The notes beneath the pieces are model-generated. The model did no database searches. It had not been told where the DNA came from and was given only the letters and a program-made list of their open reading frames with translations. Source: an uncultured Gemmatimonadota bacterium (lineage in GTDB: Bacteria > Gemmatimonadota > Gemmatimonadetes > Longimicrobiales > Gaopeijiaceae). From it: a stretch of DNA of 6,662 nt. The translations under genes and the position numbers were made by a program. Shown here piece by piece: positions 6,520-6,662 of the stretch; position 1 is the stretch's first letter, and the number at the start of each line of letters is the position of its first letter. The stretch lies in contig CAKZOQ010000143.1 in the NCBI GenBank assembly GCA_937136445.1, forward strand, positions 1 through 6,662. The letters are read 5' to 3'.

Positions 6520-6567
6520 GTCAAACCTATACAAATCCTGAACAGACCGAACAGAAACTTGTACAAG
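6520..6567 (-). promoter_or_regulatory. AT-rich promoter region of the DUF5916 gene
   Basis: Reading the minus strand from 6567, the sequence is mostly A and T in a window that is otherwise very G+C-rich. It contains TATAGG (6531-6526), a fair -10 box, overlapping TAGGTTTG (6529-6522), which exactly fits TAnnTTTG, the -7 element described for Bacteroidota promoters. A TTCG at 6551-6548, 18 nt upstream, is an imperfect match to the TTTG -33 element; no good TTGACA-like box is present. Further upstream lie a tandem TCTGTTC repeat (6555-6549 and 6546-6540) and the perfect palindrome CTTGTACAAG (6558-6567), possible operator sites. The TTG-initiated extension would run through this region, which argues that translation begins later. 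Confidence 0.4.
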
Positions 6568-6606
6568 GGCCGTCCGCAGCCTTGCGTCAGCCCGGTCTCG
6601 CCTTCG

Positions 6607-6662
6607 TCAGTCCGCCCCTGCGGGCACCCGCCCCCGAAGCTCGATCCCCTCCCAGTCCACCC
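6607..6662 (-). CDS. Possible C-terminal end of another minus-strand protein (partial)
   Basis: On the minus strand an open frame enters from the right edge and reads VDWEGIELRGRVPAGAD before TGA at 6609-6607. Fifteen of the 17 codons end in G or C, matching the codon bias of the certain genes, and the composition is reasonable for protein. The stretch is far too short to identify and could be chance. If real, this gene precedes the DUF5916 gene on the same strand with about 115 bp between them, room for the promoter island described at 6520-6567. Confidence 0.3.
   Translation of the reverse strand, partial: VDWEGIELRGRVPAGAD

Noticed and set aside
6540..6555. SOS (LexA) operator of the GAAC-N4-GTTC type
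   Set aside because: The GAACAGA units are in direct, not inverted, orientation, so they do not make the palindromic site.
1..6662. Mobile element, CRISPR array, tRNA/rRNA gene, toxin-antitoxin or defence system
   Set aside because: No transposase or integrase motifs, no terminal inverted repeats with target duplications, no regularly spaced repeats and no cloverleaf-like sequence were seen. The STAND ATPase ends in a LuxR DNA-binding domain, so it is read as a transcription factor rather than an antiphage STAND (Avs-type) protein.

Overview
The window is very G+C-rich (roughly 70% by eye, with most codons ending in G or C). It looks like chromosomal DNA from a Gram-negative-type bacterium with an outer membrane. 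The best taxonomic hint is the large minus-strand gene. It encodes a CBM9-like/DUF5916 outer-membrane protein, a family that is abundant in Gemmatimonadota and also found in Acidobacteriota and Bacteroidota. Together with the base composition, a Gemmatimonadota-like source is my best guess, but that is inference.

Layout. At 3-122 (+) is the last 39 codons of an unrecognised gene, ending in tandem TAG TAG. Positions 123-360 are non-coding and unusually structured. They hold two CGTACGT boxes 21 bp apart, a perfect 9-bp hairpin (284-308), and a perfect 10-bp hairpin (318-354) whose 3' arm contains the Shine-Dalgarno GGAG of the next gene. At 361-909 (+) is a 182-residue secreted, beta-rich protein of no known function. 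After 94 bp comes a 990-residue LuxR-type ATPase regulator of the MalT/LAL kind (1004-3976, +), with an N-terminal STAND/AAA ATPase, a central TPR array and a C-terminal helix-turn-helix. A 124-bp convergent spacer follows. On the minus strand (4101-6491) lies the DUF5916 protein, whose start is uncertain (GTG or TTG, with no ATG available). Its upstream region (about 6520-6567) is a conspicuous AT-rich island that looks like a promoter. At 6607-6662 (-) there may be the last 17 codons of another gene.

How the genes could work together. The secreted protein and the LAL regulator are co-directional and could be co-transcribed. The regulator has no recognisable catabolic or biosynthetic cluster here, so its targets cannot be read from the window. 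The DUF5916 gene is convergent and probably separately controlled. I see no mobile element, CRISPR array, RNA gene or defence system. The most interesting unexplained signal is the 5' leader of the 361-909 gene. In it, the 6-nt element ACGGAG/CTCCGT occurs four times in alternating orientation, which allows mutually exclusive pairings that involve the ribosome-binding site.
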